Source of the DNA: PALSA-968 sp964387075
GTDB taxonomy: Bacteria > Bacteroidota > Bacteroidia > B-17B0 > Aurantibacillaceae
Direction of reading: 5' to 3'
Assembly: GCA_964387075.1 (NCBI GenBank)
Contig: CAYLVB010000010.1
Location: forward strand, 124,001-188,000
DNA length: 64,000 bases
A program made the translations under genes and the position numbers. Numbering within the stretch: the stretch's first letter is position 1; each line of letters starts with the position of its first letter. The notes below the pieces were generated by a model. That model was given only the letters and a program-made list of their open reading frames with translations, had not been told where the DNA came from and ran no database searches. Shown one piece after another: positions 7,622-16,120 of the stretch.

Positions 7622-10423
7622 CTAGAGCTTCTTTTTCAGGTATTTCCCGGTATAGGACGCCTTGCACCCGGGAAGGTCATCCGGTGTTCCCTCAAAAACA
7701 ACTGTTCCGCCTCCTTCGCCTCCTTCGGGACCCATGTCGATCAACCAATCCGCGCACTTGATCACATCCAGGTTGTGCTCTATCACCACAACCGAATTTC
7801 CTTTATCGATCAGCATTTGCAGCGACTTCAATAATTTCTCAATATCATGAAAGTGCAGGCCGGTGGTAGGCTCATCAAAAATAAAAAGCGTGTTTGTCGA
7901 CGCGATCCCGGCTCCCAGAAAGGATGCGAGCTTGATACGTTGGGCTTCTCCGCCGCTTAAAGTACTTGATGATTGTCCTAATTGCACATATCCTAAACCA
8001 ACATCCTGCAGTAATTTTAATTTCTCAATGATCTTACGGCAGGTTCTATCTTCTCCTTTGGAGAAAAATTCAGCGGCGTCGTCAACGGTCATGTTCAATA
8101 CATCCGAAATATTTTTTCCCAGGAAATTCACTTCCAGTGTTTCGGCTTTGAACCTTTTTCCGCCGCAATCTTCGCATAACAATTTTACATCGGCCATGAA
8201 CTGCATCTCCACGGTAATTTCTCCTTCACCCTGGCAATGCTCGCAGCGTCCGCCTTCTACGTTAAAAGAAAAGAAAGAGGGCTTGAAACCTTTTTGTTTG
8301 GAAAGTTGTTGATCTGAATATAGATTACGGATCTCGTCGTAAGATTTAATATAAGTAACGGGATTGGAACGAGACGATTTACCAATGGGATTCTGGTCAA
8401 TGAATTCGATCTGCGCCACTTTTTTTATACTTCCGGATATTTTATCGTCGCCGGCAGCTGAAGCCCCATCCAAAACCCTTTGCAGATCGGGCACCATCAC
8501 CTTTTTGATCAAAGTGGATTTTCCGGATCCGGAAACGCCTGTCACCGCGCAAAAAATCCCTAACGGAATTTTTACCGTAACATTCTTCAGGTTATTATCG
8601 CTCGCGTGCTTTACCTGGATGAAGTCCTTCCACTTGCGGCGCGTTTTGGGAATATCAATATTTTTTGTCCCGGTAAGATATTGCGCCGTTAAACTTTTCT
8701 TAGCGGCAAGCAATTGCTTATGATCTCCCTGGAAAACAACTTCTCCGCCAAGAGATCCCGCAAGCGGACCCATGTCAATGATCTCGTCGGCGGTGCGCAT
8801 CACTTCTTCGTCGTGTTCAACAACAATAACGGTGTTGCCGTGCGCTTTCAGCATTTCCAGAACGGTAAGAAGTCTTTCCGTGTCGCGCGAATGCAGGCCA
8901 ATGCTGGGCTCATCCAAAATGTACATGCTGCCAACGAGCGTGCTTCCTAAAGAAGTGGCCAGGTTAATGCGTTGTGATTCTCCGCCGCTCAAGGTATTCG
9001 CGCCGCGGTTCAGCGTTAAATAGCCTAATCCCACATCGCACATGTATTGTAAACGGTTGGTGATCTCGATCAGCAAACGCTTACCGATCTTCATGTCATG
9101 ATCACTCAATTTTAAGTTTTTGAAAAATGGATAGAGCTCAGAGATCGGCTCCAGCATCAGTTCCGAAATATGTCTCCCGGCTATCTTCACATAATGTGTA
9201 TCGTGGCGAATACGCGTGCCGAGACAATCCGGGCAAATGGTCTTTCCGCGGTAACGGGCAAGCATTACGCGAAACTGGATTTTATAGGTCTCTTTCTCTA
9301 TGGCTTTAAAGAAAGCGTGGATACCATCGAAATGCTCATTGCCTTTCCACAAAAGCTCGTACTGTGTTTTTGTTAGCTGCGCAATGGGCTTATGGACCGG
9401 AAAATTGAACTTATGCGCACTCTTTACCAATTGGTTCTTGTACCAGCTCATTTTTTCTCCCACCCAGCAGGCCACAGCATCTTCGTAAACCGATTTATTT
9501 TTATTGGGAATAACTAAATTGGGATCAATACCGATGATGCTTCCAAATCCTTCGCAGGTCTTGCAGGCGCCCACAGGATTGTTGAAAGAGAAAAAGTTCA
9601 CATCCGGCTGTTCGAACTCCATGCCATCGGCCTCAAAGCGATTGGTGAACAAATGTTGTTTCTTGCTGCCCATATCATAAATGATGCATTCGCCATGACC
9701 TTCATAAAAAGCGGTTTGCACCGAGTCGGCTACGCGCGAGGAGGTCTCTTCTTTATCACTTAAAGAATCTATGACTATACGGTCTATGATCAGGAAAAGC
9801 GCTGAAGCATTCTTTATCTTTTTCTGGAGCTCTTCGATCTTTTTCATTTCTCCGTCCATCAGCACCCGCGAAAATCCCTGCTGGTTCAATATCTCAAGAT
9901 GTTTGTTCACATCCCTTCCTTCGGGAACAAATAGTTTTGAGAGAATGAGAAATTGTTTCTCTCCATTTTGCGTGGTGACAAAATCCACCACATCGCTGAT
10001 GGTATCGCGCTTCACTTCTTTGCCGGAAACAGGAGAATAGGTTTTTCCTACCCGTGCGTATAGCAGTTTTAGGTAATCGTACACTTCTGTAACAGTGCCC
10101 ACTGTTGAACGTGGGTTACGCGAAATCACTTTTTGCTCAATAGCGATAGCCGGCGAAATGCCTTTGATATAGTCTACCTGCGGTTTTTCCAGCCTTCCTA
10201 AGAACTGCCGCGCGTAGGCCGACAAACTTTCTACATAGCGTCTTTGTCCCTCGGCGTAAAGCGTATCAAAGGCCAAAGAAGATTTCCCCGAACCCGAAAC
10301 GCCCGTAACCACCACGAATTTATTGCGCGGAATGGCTACATCCACATTCTTCAGGTTGTGCTGGCGCGCACCTTTGATGATGATGTTGTGTTTGGGATCT
10401 TTGCTCAGTGGATCGGAACTCAT
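7622..10423 (-). CDS. uvrA: Excinuclease ABC subunit UvrA
   Basis: UvrA is the damage-recognition ATPase of nucleotide excision repair and hands lesions to UvrB. This 933-residue copy has two ABC modules with Walker A motifs GVSGSGKS (41-48, and again in the second half). It has both signature motifs LSGGESQRI and LSGGEAQRI, and the zinc-binding CxxC pairs (CKTCEGFG, CPDCLG, CEHCQGEG, CEDCGG). Length is normal for the family. On the minus strand its start is preceded by TAAATTTA, a possible -7 box. uvrB is encoded about 9 kb away on the other strand, so the two are not an operon. Confidence 0.98.
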   Translation of the reverse strand: MSSDPLSKDPKHNIIIKGARQHNLKNVDVAIPRNKFVVVTGVSGSGKSSLAFDTLYAEGQRRYVESLSAYARQFLGRLEKPQVDYIKGISPAIAIEQKVISRNPRSTVGTVTEVYDYLKLLYARVGKTYSPVSGKEVKRDTISDVVDFVTTQNGEKQFLILSKLFVPEGRDVNKHLEILNQQGFSRVLMDGEMKKIEELQKKIKNASALFLIIDRIVIDSLSDKEETSSRVADSVQTAFYEGHGECIIYDMGSKKQHLFTNRFEADGMEFEQPDVNFFSFNNPVGACKTCEGFGSIIGIDPNLVIPNKNKSVYEDAVACWVGEKMSWYKNQLVKSAHKFNFPVHKPIAQLTKTQYELLWKGNEHFDGIHAFFKAIEKETYKIQFRVMLARYRGKTICPDCLGTRIRHDTHYVKIAGRHISELMLEPISELYPFFKNLKLSDHDMKIGKRLLIEITNRLQYMCDVGLGYLTLNRGANTLSGGESQRINLATSLGSTLVGSMYILDEPSIGLHSRDTERLLTVLEMLKAHGNTVIVVEHDEEVMRTADEIIDMGPLAGSLGGEVVFQGDHKQLLAAKKSLTAQYLTGTKNIDIPKTRRKWKDFIQVKHASDNNLKNVTVKIPLGIFCAVTGVSGSGKSTLIKKVMVPDLQRVLDGASAAGDDKISGSIKKVAQIEFIDQNPIGKSSRSNPVTYIKSYDEIRNLYSDQQLSKQKGFKPSFFSFNVEGGRCEHCQGEGEITVEMQFMADVKLLCEDCGGKRFKAETLEVNFLGKNISDVLNMTVDDAAEFFSKGEDRTCRKIIEKLKLLQDVGLGYVQLGQSSSTLSGGEAQRIKLASFLGAGIASTNTLFIFDEPTTGLHFHDIEKLLKSLQMLIDKGNSVVVIEHNLDVIKCADWLIDMGPEGGEGGGTVVFEGTPDDLPGCKASYTGKYLKKKL

Positions 10424-10489
10424 AAGGGAGGTTAAATTTACGAAACAATTCGTGGCTTAAACCCTAAAATCTGTGAACAGGCAGGCCTT

Positions 10490-10840
10490 TTAGACCACTT
10501 TAGCCGCCGCCGCTATATTCGACTTTGAATTGCCTATGAAGATCTGTCCTTTTGTAAGGATTACCGGCCTTTTAAGGAAAGTGTATTCTTCCAGGATATA
10601 CTTCTTGTAATCCTTTTCTGTAAGTTTCTTTTCATTGAGTCCCCATGCCCTGAATTTAAGTGCAATGCGACTGAATAGCTTTTCGTATGACCCGGCCAGT
10701 TCTTTCATTTCTTCGAGCTGGGCGGAAGTGATAGGCTCTGTTTTTATATCTTGCATGGTATACCCTTTCTTTTTGAGTTTGAGGTCGTCGAGAATTCGGG
10801 CGCAGGTGCTGCAGGTAGAGAGGTAATAGACTTTTTTCAT
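10490..10840 (-). CDS. ArsC/Spx-family protein (arsenate reductase-like)
   Basis: This protein of about 116 residues has the thioredoxin-like ArsC/Spx fold: it begins MKKVYYLSTCSTCARILDDL with a CSTC motif, and near the C-terminus has FLKRPVILTKGQIFIG, the usual RPxx segment. Family members are glutaredoxin-coupled arsenate reductases or redox-sensing Spx-like regulators. The CxxC rather than CxxS pattern leaves the role open. I chose the ATG at 10840 rather than a start 9 bases upstream, because the upstream choice overlaps a perfect minus-strand promoter box (TATTTTTG at 10847-10854). Confidence 0.85.
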   Translation of the reverse strand: MKKVYYLSTCSTCARILDDLKLKKKGYTMQDIKTEPITSAQLEEMKELAGSYEKLFSRIALKFRAWGLNEKKLTEKDYKKYILEEYTFLKRPVILTKGQIFIGNSKSNIAAAAKVV

Positions 10841-10846
10841 TTGAAC

Positions 10847-10864
10847 CAAAAATAGGTATTTTTA
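10847..10864. promoter_or_regulatory. Back-to-back -7 boxes for divergent genes
   Basis: CAAAAATA at 10847-10854 reads TATTTTTG on the minus strand, 6 bases before the ArsC/Spx-like start. TATTTTTA at 10857-10864 lies on the plus strand, 4 bases before the next gene. The two boxes are only 2 bases apart, so polymerase could probably occupy only one at a time. Confidence 0.55.
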
Positions 10865-10868
10865 CTAC

Positions 10869-11531
10869 ATGAAAGTAAGAGCGATTATAACCGGAGTGAC
10901 CGGGATGGTGGGCGAGGGCGTGATGCACGAATGTCTCAATAGCAATGAAGTGGAGCAAGTGTTTATCATTAGCCGCCGGCCTTATGGTTTACAGCATCCT
11001 AAATTGAAAGAGATCATTCATAAAGATTTCTCGAATTTTAGTTCTATCGAAATCGAGCTTAAAGGTTATAATGCCGCTTTTCTTTGCATGGGCATCACTT
11101 CTTTAGGAGCGAAAGAAGACCTTTACACAAAGATCACCCATGATTACACGCTCGCTCTTTCTGAAAGTTTCGTAAAGCAGAACCCGGATGGAGTTATTTG
11201 TTATGTTTCCGGCAAAGGTACCCGCCAGGAAGAAGGCGTAAAGAACATGTGGATGCGCGTAAAAGGAATAACCGAGCGCGACCTGCAAAAACTTTCTCCA
11301 AAAGCCTATATGTTCCGTCCCGGTTACATAAAACCCATGAAAGGAATGCAGAACACGTATACTATGTATAAAGTGCTTGATTGGTTCATGTTCCCGCTCA
11401 CAAAACTGATCGCCCCCGGCGCGGCCTGCACTTTGAAGGAAATCGGACAGGCGATGATCACATGCGCTTCGAAAGGGTATGATAAAAGGGTCCTGGAAGT
11501 AAACGACATTGAGAAAGTTGCACGTCTGTAA
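10869..11531 (+). CDS. NAD(P)-binding epimerase/dehydratase-like protein
   Basis: The 220-residue protein starts with a Rossmann motif, AIITGVTGMVGEGVMHECL (about 5-23), of the GxTGxxG type found in atypical short-chain dehydrogenases (NmrA/HIM1-like). A central stretch (YVSGKGTRQEEG, about 115-126) sits where the catalytic region would be. MFRPGYIKPMKGMQ (about 148-161) resembles the RPG-containing segment of these proteins. The usual YxxxK pair is not clearly present, so it may be a redox sensor or binding protein rather than an active enzyme. It is divergent from the ArsC/Spx-like gene with an 18-bp shared promoter core. Confidence 0.75.
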   Translation: MKVRAIITGVTGMVGEGVMHECLNSNEVEQVFIISRRPYGLQHPKLKEIIHKDFSNFSSIEIELKGYNAAFLCMGITSLGAKEDLYTKITHDYTLALSESFVKQNPDGVICYVSGKGTRQEEGVKNMWMRVKGITERDLQKLSPKAYMFRPGYIKPMKGMQNTYTMYKVLDWFMFPLTKLIAPGAACTLKEIGQAMITCASKGYDKRVLEVNDIEKVARL

Positions 11532-11608
11532 ATCCTTGATCACCCCACGCGTTTCCCTTTCAGACTAAATATTCAGTATTTCGCGGATCGAAGCATGTAA
11601 ATTGTGCT

Positions 11609-13117
11609 ATGTTTCGCAAGACGATAACGGGTATCAGTTTGCTTTTACTTTTCTCATGCTCATCTTCAGTACGTTCACTGAAGGGCGTTAAGGCCAAACC
11701 TTCTCCCGGAGCATCGATCATCGAGGAGTTGCAGATATCCACTTCTTTACAGAATAAAACAGGGATCTATTTGCTGGAGGGCGGCGCGCAAAGTCTTTTC
11801 GCAAGGCTGTGGTTGATCGACCGCGCGCAGGACTCTATTGATATACAATACTACAGCGTGGCAAAGGATATAACCGGGATCCTTGTATCGGAACGTTTAG
11901 TCCGGGCCGCCGATCGGGGGGTGAAGGTGCGACTTCTTATTGACGACGCGGCCAGCCGTATCTACAATCGGGCGGTTCGTTTGCTTGACTCGCATGTTAA
12001 TATTGAAGTACGCGTTTACAATGCGGGCTTGAAATTAGGAAGCCTCCGGCGCCGGTTGCCCCATTTGGTAAAGAATGGGGCACGCTTGTTACGCCGAATG
12101 CATAACAAGAATATAACCATAGATGGAATAGCATGTGTGACAGGAGGGCGGAATATCGCTGATGAATATTTTGATCATAACAGGAAATATAATTTCCGCG
12201 ACAGGGACGTGTTGCTGGTCGGGCGCGCTGTACAGGAGGCAGCAGGATCGTTTGATCTTTTCTGGAATGATCCGCTTACTGTGACCTACACGAAACTATC
12301 TCCCAAAGTGAATAGAAAAAGGTATCGCAAAACTGATCGCTTCGATCATCTCTACGCCTGTGCGACAGATACTACGCGGTTCTCAAACGCTATGCGCAAT
12401 GGGGTGGTCGCGTTCGCGGATACCTTGCGCAAAGCCAGGCAAACAGGGCAGTTTGCCTGGGTGAGTGACGTTCAGTTCGTTTCCGATAAACCCGGAAAGA
12501 ACGAGGGGCGCGATAAAAGAGAAGGTAGTGCCACAACCGATACACTGCTCAACCTGGTGCGTGCGGCCCGGAGAACCATCGATATACAAACACCTTATTT
12601 TATTACCACGAAGGTCAGCAGTGAGGCGTTTTCTGCAGCTATAAAACGGGGTGTAAGGATCCGGGTACTTACAAACAGTCTCGCGTCCATTGACAATTTT
12701 GAACCTTTTGGTGCGTATCAGAAATGCCGGAAGGAAATTTTTAAGATGGGCATCGAACTTTATGAATTCAGGCCGGATGCAAAAGTGCGGGATAAACTGA
12801 TACTTCCTGAACTCAAGGCCAAACTCAAAAAAAAGAGTGTGTATGGCTTTCATCCAAAAACGATCATCATCGATTCTTCTGTGGTAGTTGCCGGCTCTTA
12901 TAACCTGGATCCGCGCAGCGCCAATTACAACACGGAATGCATCGCGGTTATCCGTTCGCGGGAAGTGGCTCTTGCGCTACAGGATTGGGTGGAAGAAGAA
13001 TTTAAGGAGGAGAACGCGTGGAAGGTAAGCCCCGGGAACAACCCGGATAAAAAAGCGCCGCTTATCAAACGCCTGAAAGCGTTCTGGTGGAGAATACTTC
13101 CAAAAAAATTACTGTAG
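11609..13117 (+). CDS. Phospholipase D-family lipoprotein (cardiolipin synthase-like)
   Basis: This 502-residue protein has a lipoprotein signal (SLLLLFSCSSS, lipidated cysteine near residue 17) and two PLD catalytic motifs of the HxKx4D type. The first is HNKNITIDG (about 169-177) and the second HPKTIIID (about 415-422), each followed by a glycine/serine-asparagine element (GGRN, GSYNLDPRS). The fold transfers phosphatidyl groups, as in cardiolipin synthase, or cleaves phosphodiesters. Being lipid-anchored, it would act in the periplasm or at the outer membrane, unlike classical inner-membrane Cls. It is a single gene converging on guaA. Confidence 0.88.
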   Translation: MFRKTITGISLLLLFSCSSSVRSLKGVKAKPSPGASIIEELQISTSLQNKTGIYLLEGGAQSLFARLWLIDRAQDSIDIQYYSVAKDITGILVSERLVRAADRGVKVRLLIDDAASRIYNRAVRLLDSHVNIEVRVYNAGLKLGSLRRRLPHLVKNGARLLRRMHNKNITIDGIACVTGGRNIADEYFDHNRKYNFRDRDVLLVGRAVQEAAGSFDLFWNDPLTVTYTKLSPKVNRKRYRKTDRFDHLYACATDTTRFSNAMRNGVVAFADTLRKARQTGQFAWVSDVQFVSDKPGKNEGRDKREGSATTDTLLNLVRAARRTIDIQTPYFITTKVSSEAFSAAIKRGVRIRVLTNSLASIDNFEPFGAYQKCRKEIFKMGIELYEFRPDAKVRDKLILPELKAKLKKKSVYGFHPKTIIIDSSVVVAGSYNLDPRSANYNTECIAVIRSREVALALQDWVEEEFKEENAWKVSPGNNPDKKAPLIKRLKAFWWRILPKKLL

Positions 13118-13125
13118 GTTGAACA

Positions 13126-14655
13126 TCATTCCCACTCAATAGTAGCCGGCGGCTTACTCGAAATATCGTACACCACGCGGTTCACTCCTTTCACCTTATT
13201 GATGATGTCATTCGAAACTTTTGCTAAGAACTCGTAAGGTAAATGACACCAGTCGGCAGTCATGCCATCGGTTGAGCTCACTGCGCGCAATGCAACTACT
13301 TTTTCATAGGTTCTTTCGTCGCCCATCACACCTACGCTTTGCACGGGAAGTAAAATAGCGCCCGCTTGCCATACTTTATCGTAAAGTCCGCTCGATTTTA
13401 AGCCGTCGATCCAGATCGCGTCAACATCCTGCAGAATTTTTACTTTGTCTTCAGTGATATCTCCTAAAATACGAATGGCTAATCCCGGGCCCGGGAACGG
13501 ATGCCTTCCTAAAATAATATCATCAATATGCAAAGCCTTACCCACCCTGCGCACTTCATCTTTAAATAAAGAACGCAGCGGCTCCACAACCTGCAGTTTC
13601 ATATAATCAGGCAAGCCGCCTACGTTGTGATGCGATTTGATGGTGGCGCTCGGACCTTTCACAGAGATACTTTCAATAACGTCGGGGTAAATGGTTCCTT
13701 GTCCCAGCCACTTCGCGTCCCTCACCAGTTTCGATTCGTCATCAAAAACATCAATGAAAGCTTTTCCTATGGCTTTTCTTTTTTTCTCCGGGTCGTTTAT
13801 TCCGGCAAGCGCTGTGTAAAAGCGTTTTTTCGCATCAACACCTTTTACGTTAAGGCCCATGTGTTTGTACGATTCCAGAACGCTCTCAAATTCATTCTTG
13901 CGCAACAAACCGTTATCCACAAAAATGCAATGCAGATTCTTGCCAATGGCTTTATGCAAAAGAACAGCTGCTACACTCGAATCAACGCCGCCGCTCAATC
14001 CCAAAATGACTTTATCGTCGCCTAATTTCTTTTTTAGATCGGCTATGGTGGTATCAATGAATGATTCCGAGGTCCAATCTCCTTTGCAACCGCAGATATT
14101 GTAAACGAAATTCTTTAAGAGTTGCGGACCTTCTGTGCTGTGAAACACTTCGGGATGGAACTGGATGGCCCAGGTATTTTCTTCTTTTATTTTATAACCC
14201 GCGTATTTTACATCATTTGTACTGGCAATTACCTGGTAATTATCCGGAACTTTCTTAATGCTATCCGCGTGGCTCATCCACACCTGCGAGTTCGGCGTGA
14301 TCGATTTGAATAGTTCATCTGTATGGTCTACAAAGCTCAGATTGGCGCGGCCATATTCCCGTGTGGCTGATTGCGCCACCTCGCCACCGAAAAAATGAGC
14401 AAGATATTGCGCCCCGTAACAAACGCCCAAAAGCGGCATTTTTCCTTTGATCATTTCCAGGTTCGGTTTCGGAGGATTCGTCTCACGCACAGAATGCGGG
14501 CTGCCGGAAAGGATCACGCCTTTTATAGAAGCATTGATCTCCGGGATCTTATTATAGGGATGTATCTCACAATAAACATTCAGTTCGCGTACCCGGCGCG
14601 CGATGAGTTGGGTGAACTGCGAGCCGAAGTCGAGGATCAATATACTTTCTTGCAT
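13126..14655 (-). CDS. guaA: GMP synthase (glutamine-hydrolysing)
   Basis: GuaA converts XMP to GMP using glutamine and ATP. The N-terminal class I amidotransferase has its nucleophile in LLGVCYGAQYLAHFFGG (cysteine about residue 79) and the His-Glu pair in IQFHPEVFHS. The ATP-pyrophosphatase domain has the PP-loop LGLSGGVDSSV. The C-terminal dimerisation domain ends PPATIEWE, as in the family. I set the start at ATG 14655 (509 residues), because the longer TTG start overlaps the promoter box at 14659-14666. I saw no purine riboswitch in the 120-base divergent interval. Confidence 0.97.
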   Translation of the reverse strand: MQESILILDFGSQFTQLIARRVRELNVYCEIHPYNKIPEINASIKGVILSGSPHSVRETNPPKPNLEMIKGKMPLLGVCYGAQYLAHFFGGEVAQSATREYGRANLSFVDHTDELFKSITPNSQVWMSHADSIKKVPDNYQVIASTNDVKYAGYKIKEENTWAIQFHPEVFHSTEGPQLLKNFVYNICGCKGDWTSESFIDTTIADLKKKLGDDKVILGLSGGVDSSVAAVLLHKAIGKNLHCIFVDNGLLRKNEFESVLESYKHMGLNVKGVDAKKRFYTALAGINDPEKKRKAIGKAFIDVFDDESKLVRDAKWLGQGTIYPDVIESISVKGPSATIKSHHNVGGLPDYMKLQVVEPLRSLFKDEVRRVGKALHIDDIILGRHPFPGPGLAIRILGDITEDKVKILQDVDAIWIDGLKSSGLYDKVWQAGAILLPVQSVGVMGDERTYEKVVALRAVSSTDGMTADWCHLPYEFLAKVSNDIINKVKGVNRVVYDISSKPPATIEWE

Positions 14656-14658
14656 GCA

Positions 14659-14666
14659 CAAAGATA
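14659..14666 (-). promoter_or_regulatory. Perfect -7 box for guaA
   Basis: CAAAGATA on the plus strand reads TATCTTTG on the minus strand and ends 3 bases before the guaA ATG. This is the Bacteroidota -7 consensus. The spacing leaves essentially no 5' leader. Confidence 0.6.
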
Positions 14667-14777
14667 CTATTTTCAGAAGCTTAGCACTTTAACAAAACAG
14701 CCTCGAAACCAAAAGTTTTGTAAACAATTGCCTTCCGAATGTGGAAATGTCGGGAGTTTTTAGTAAATTTAGGCTTC

Positions 14778-15620
14778 ATGAAAAGGAAGTTACTTTTGCT
14801 TTGTAGTGCCGGGCTTGTCATCCTGTCATCGGCATTTACGGTGGTGGTCAATAAAAGCGGCCGAACCTTCGCTACGGGCTCGCCATTCGATGGAGGCACC
14901 TGCGCTTCCTGTCATTCGGGCGGAAGTACAATTCCAACCATTTCCATCACCACCAACCCCATTCTTGGTGTAGGAAACACCTACACGCCGGGCGGTACTT
15001 ACACCGTAAATGTAACGGTGGCAGGCTCCTACGCCAAATTCGGTTTTGATATAGAGATCCTTGATTCCAATAGTCCGAGTACGGTAAATGATGCCGGCAT
15101 CATCGGAGCCACGGTCTCCGGAAATTGCCAAACCTATACGTTTACCGGTAATCCAACCAATGTAACGCATACCACTCCCAGCGGCACGGCGGGCAGCGCG
15201 GTCTTCTCGTTCTTGTGGACCGCACCTATGGCGGGTGATGTGTACATGTATACCGCGGGCATAGGCGCCAATAATAATAACGCAAAGACCGGCGATCGCG
15301 TGGCCAGTACTTCGCTGATAGCAAGCCCTGGCGTGGCAACTATGGAAGGCTATAGCGCAGATCAGGGAAATTTCACGTTCTTTCCGAACCCGGCAGAAAG
15401 TAACCTTACCATTTCTTATGAATTACGCGAAGGATCAAAGGTTTCTTTCGCACTTTGCAACCTTTCAGGCCAGGTAATTGCTGAACTTGGAGAAGAAAGG
15501 ACCCGGCCGGGGCAACATCAAACACATCTTCACCTTCCAGCAGTCCTTGCAAAAGGAAGCTACCTCCTCATGATGCGGGTGAACGGATCCGAGATATCCC
15601 GTAAACTCCTTGTATTATAG
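14778..15620 (+). CDS. Secreted choice-of-anchor V-type protein with T9SS sorting domain and CxxCH motif
   Basis: The 280-residue protein has a signal peptide (MKRKLLLLCSAGLVILSSAF). A canonical heme-c motif, CASCH in GGTCASCHSGG (about 39-49), follows. Then comes a beta-sandwich region like the NCBI choice-of-anchor V domain, and a C-terminal type IX secretion sorting domain beginning FFPNPAESNLTISYEL and ending SYLLMMRVNGSEISRKLLVL. It is therefore predicted to be exported through T9SS and anchored at the cell surface, possibly carrying one covalent heme. The start at 14778 fits the signal peptide and lies 6 bases after a TAAATTTA box. It is followed by a terminator and a cytochrome-like lipoprotein gene. 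Confidence 0.85.
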   Translation: MKRKLLLLCSAGLVILSSAFTVVVNKSGRTFATGSPFDGGTCASCHSGGSTIPTISITTNPILGVGNTYTPGGTYTVNVTVAGSYAKFGFDIEILDSNSPSTVNDAGIIGATVSGNCQTYTFTGNPTNVTHTTPSGTAGSAVFSFLWTAPMAGDVYMYTAGIGANNNNAKTGDRVASTSLIASPGVATMEGYSADQGNFTFFPNPAESNLTISYELREGSKVSFALCNLSGQVIAELGEERTRPGQHQTHLHLPAVLAKGSYLLMMRVNGSEISRKLLVL

Positions 15621-15639
15621 CCATTTTTCGTTTTTTAGG

Positions 15640-15665
15640 CCAAGGTAGTATTCCTTGGTTTTTTT
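15640..15665 (+). terminator. Rho-independent terminator
   Basis: A perfect 6-bp stem CCAAGG/CCTTGG with a 7-base loop is followed by seven T residues. It ends the transcript of the secreted T9SS protein and separates it from the next two genes. Confidence 0.8.
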
Positions 15666-15697
15666 ACTACTTTTAAAGCGTCAAAAACATTTATCCC

Positions 15698-16108
15698 ATG
15701 AGATCGAATATTAAGGTACTTGCCATCGCAATGATCCTGCTTTCAATGGCCACCACTTCCTGTTGGTATTCCCGCAGCTGGGAAGAACTTCATCCGGCAC
15801 CGCCTGTACCGAAAGTGTGCAATGATACCCTGGGCATTGTGATGTCGTACAGTACGCACATTGCCCCCATCATTCAAACCCACTGTGATATCAATAACCT
15901 GATGTGTCATAAATCGGGTCCATCGGCCGGCGGAAATCTCAGTACTTACGCGGGCGTGGCCGCTTTTAGCGGAGGATCGCCTTCTCCGATCCTGGAGGCA
16001 TTGCATCACACCGGTCCTTACCCCATGCCGCAGGGACAAGCCAAATTGGCGGAGTGCGAAATAGCGAAATTTGATAAATGGGTAAAGAATGGTTTCCCTA
16101 ATAACTAA
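15698..16108 (+). CDS. Cytochrome c-like lipoprotein with unusual CX6CH motif
   Basis: This 136-residue lipoprotein has a signal ending ATTSCWYS. The body resembles small Bacteroidota cytochrome-like domains: HIAPIIQTHCDINNLMCHKS (about 52-71), later GNLSTYAGVAAF, and the downstream PYPMPQGQAKLAECEIAKFD, which supplies a methionine at the usual axial-ligand position. In the family the first segment normally carries CxxCH. Here the cysteines are spaced C-x6-C-H, so heme attachment is uncertain. It is the first of a pair with the beta-barrel gene 12 bases downstream, suggesting a periplasmic or outer-membrane redox or oxidative-stress role. Confidence 0.72.
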   Translation: MRSNIKVLAIAMILLSMATTSCWYSRSWEELHPAPPVPKVCNDTLGIVMSYSTHIAPIIQTHCDINNLMCHKSGPSAGGNLSTYAGVAAFSGGSPSPILEALHHTGPYPMPQGQAKLAECEIAKFDKWVKNGFPNN

Positions 16109-16120
16109 AGCATGTATTGT

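Noticed and set aside
14662..14777. Purine riboswitch upstream of guaA
   Set aside because: The divergent gap is only about 120 bases, the promoter box abuts the ATG, and no purine-aptamer pattern was found.
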